Assembly (NCBI GenBank): GCA_002279355.1
Contig: NCBV01000016.1
Coordinates: 1 to 42,016, forward strand
Direction of reading: 5' to 3'
DNA length: 42,016 nt
Source of the DNA: Acidiphilium sp. 37-60-79
Lineage (GTDB): Bacteria; Pseudomonadota; Alphaproteobacteria; Acetobacterales; Acetobacteraceae
Shown here: positions 40,706-42,016 of the stretch, piece by piece
Layout of the letters: each line of letters starts with the position of its first letter
Position numbering within the stretch: position 1 is the first letter of the stretch
Translations under genes and position numbers: made by a program
The notes under the pieces: model-generated
What the model was told of the DNA's origin: nothing
The model's input: the letters and a program-made list of their open reading frames with translations, nothing else
Databases searched by the model: none

Positions 40706-41845
40706 GGCGTTGTTGCATGCGTCGGGTCAGGGTCGGTGATCGCCATGCTAGCGGCGTTTATTTGACCCTCACGGACACCGGCATACCGCGGCGGGTCATC
40801 CGGTTCAGGACGTCGCAGGCAATTTTGGCTTCGGTCTGTTGATTGGATAGAGTCCGAGCGTGAAGTCGCCGACCGATGATAGTCTTGTACCGGAACATCG
40901 CAGTTTCAACGAGACTTCGTCGCCCATAGCCGGATCGTTGCTGCCAGCCGCGCCGACCGTGTTTTTCGATAGCCTCGAGATGGCTGTCGCGCTGCGTTGG
41001 GGTCCCATTTTGTCCCGCAATCGCCGTTGACCGGGGTGGAATAACGATAGCGGCCCCTGAATGAGTTGCCGCCACGGCGTCGTGGACCGGCTGTCCGTCG
41101 TAAGCGCCGCCTGCAATCACAGCAGCAACCTGATCTTTCACCTGATCAAGCAAGTCCGGCACGGCGGTGACGTCGCCGACATCATCGGGTGTCAATTCAC
41201 AGGCGCGGACCTCGTGGGTATCGGCATCGACCGCGATGTGCAGTTTCCGCCAGCGCCGACGCGCCCGAACCCCGTGCTTCTGATCCAGCCATTCACCCTC
41301 GCCGTAGATTTTGAGGCCCGTGCTGTCGATCAGCAGATGGATTGGTTCATCCCGCTTCACCGTCTGCGGCAGAATGGTCAAATGCGCACTCCTGCGGCTC
41401 GGTTGTGTGGTCAGGAACCTTGATGACCGCCCCAAGCAGGCCGGCAATGGAGCGTAATGCGCCTTCGGTCTGGCGTAACGCCAAACGCAAAACCAGGCGC
41501 AGAGCCAGGCCGGTTTCGATTGCCAGATCAGAATAGACACGCTGCCCCCCGCGACCCGCTCGCTTTGGCGCGCGCCAAGCGGTCACGGCTTCCTCGGTCA
41601 ACCACACCGTCAAATCGCCCCGACGAACTAACGCCGCATCGTATTGCGGCCAGTTTGTCACGCGGTATCTCATTTTCTTGAACTTGTGGCGGCGATCGTC
41701 GTTGATCTTGTTCGGCATGCGGCTTCGTGATGGCACTCGGGATGACACTTCCTCCTACTTCATTTCTGAAATACCGTCATCAAGCCATCACACCGCGAGT
41801 CAATCACAACAAAATCAACCAAAGGTGTATTCATGCACCAAAACC
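40706..41845 (-). mobile_element. IS5-family (IS903 group) insertion sequence, decayed
   Basis: The transposase frames at 40758-41748 belong to the IS903 group. GGCGTTGTTGCATG at 40706-40719 resembles the IS903-type terminal repeat (GGCTTTGTTG...). The opposite end reads, on the minus strand, GGTTTTGGTGCATG at 41845-41832, matching 11 of 14 positions. That gives an element of about 1.14 kb, near the family size. No 9-bp target duplication is visible at these edges, so the right boundary is uncertain or the flank has rearranged. The left edge interrupts the CapK-like fragment. Confidence 0.55.
40758..41748 (-). pseudogene. IS903-type DDE transposase, disrupted by a frameshift
   Basis: Two frames together make one transposase. 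The first (41748 to about 41400) has 'YRVTNWPQYDAALVRRGDLTVW' and runs to VPDHTT. The second continues with SRRSAHLTILP, the DDE residues in 'LLIDSTGLKIYGEGEW' (D), 'GGAYDG' (D) and 'RRSLVETAMFRYK' (E), ending at 40758. At 41400-41401, intact relatives read VPDHTT-L-SRR; here two bases appear to be missing, switching frames. The expected product would be about 330 residues. A deliberate ribosomal frameshift is unlikely because no slippery run is present. Start: GTG 41748 with AGGAGG only two bases upstream, or ATG 41718. Confidence 0.75.
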
Positions 41846-42016
41846 AATCGGATGGGGGGGGGTGTGAGCAGATACTATTTATTGAGTATAGATAATGGTG
41901 TTTTTTTGAATGCAGAGGTTTTGATCCGGTAGGCTGCCGGTATTAGATAGTGAACCGTTTGTTCTATTGCCTTATTGTTGCGATCATAAGATGTTCGCTC
42001 CAGGGCGAGTATCGGT
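41846..42016. other. AT-richer right end of window, no gene called
   Basis: This segment has visibly lower GC than the rest of the window. It contains a run of nine G (41854-41862) followed by a T-rich stretch near 41900. Short frames exist but none has a ribosome-binding site or recognisable protein. The expected continuation of the CapK-like gene is not seen, so the segment probably belongs to another mobile or rearranged sequence continuing beyond the window. Confidence 0.4.

Overview
The window looks like an alphaproteobacterial chromosome segment, most likely from a heterotrophic acidophile-type Acetobacteraceae. That assignment rests on high GC, heavy use of ATGA/GTGA stop-start overlaps, a YghU-type glutathione transferase and the general flavour of the proteins. 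It is inference, because there is no rRNA or other marker gene here. No tRNA, rRNA or CRISPR array was seen.

Layout. (1) 1-8.5 kb is ordinary chromosome: the tail of a hypothetical protein, a YghU-like glutathione transferase, a small lipoprotein, an alpha/beta hydrolase with a DUF1348 NTF2-like partner, a small MscS-type channel, and two tandem secreted DUF3857/transglutaminase-like proteins. The second of these has lost the catalytic cysteine. (2) 8.5-13.5 kb holds an SDR dehydrogenase, a beta-keto acid cleavage enzyme (BKACE/DUF849), and a stand-alone three-subunit biotin carboxylase system: a pyruvate-carboxylase-type carboxyltransferase, a biotin carboxylase and a divergently encoded BCCP. 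(3) 13.5-21.4 kb, on the minus strand, holds a TauE/SafE exporter, an MFS carrier, a succinyl-CoA-synthetase-like ligase pair, a CoA-acylating sulfoacetaldehyde dehydrogenase (SauS-like), a phosphotransacetylase and an IclR regulator. (4) 21.6-25.8 kb holds a divergent MHS-type permease, a GMC alcohol dehydrogenase (isethionate-dehydrogenase-like context) and an amidase. (5) 25.8-28.5 kb is a first TauABC-like ABC importer. (6) 28.8-38.2 kb holds a MocR/TauR-type regulator diverging from a SnoaL-like protein plus FAD amine oxidase pair, a second TauABC-like importer, and a YtcJ-like amidohydrolase coupled to a CobW GTPase. (7) 38.2-40.0 kb is sulfoacetaldehyde acetyltransferase (xsc), the enzyme that defines the whole region. 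(8) 40.1-42.0 kb is a scar zone with a MITE-like repeat, a truncated adenylate-forming-enzyme gene and a frameshifted IS5/IS903-type insertion sequence.

How the genes work together. From 13.5 to 40 kb the region reads as an organosulfonate-degradation island converging on sulfoacetaldehyde. Taurine-like amines would enter by the ABC importers and FAD oxidase. Isethionate-like alcohols would enter by the MHS permease and GMC dehydrogenase. Sulfoacetate would enter by the CoA ligase and SauS. Xsc then gives acetyl phosphate plus sulfite, the phosphotransacetylase gives acetyl-CoA, and TauE/SafE exports sulfite. The most novel possibility is that the adjoining SDR, biotin carboxylase and BKACE form a further feeder. 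In that model a sulfonated methyl ketone is carboxylated to a beta-keto acid and cleaved with acetyl-CoA to sulfoacetyl-CoA, the substrate of SauS. This is a hypothesis from gene content only.

Two copies of a MITE-like double-hairpin repeat bracket the 11.6-kb tauR-to-xsc segment, and both lie just upstream of minus-strand sulfonate genes.
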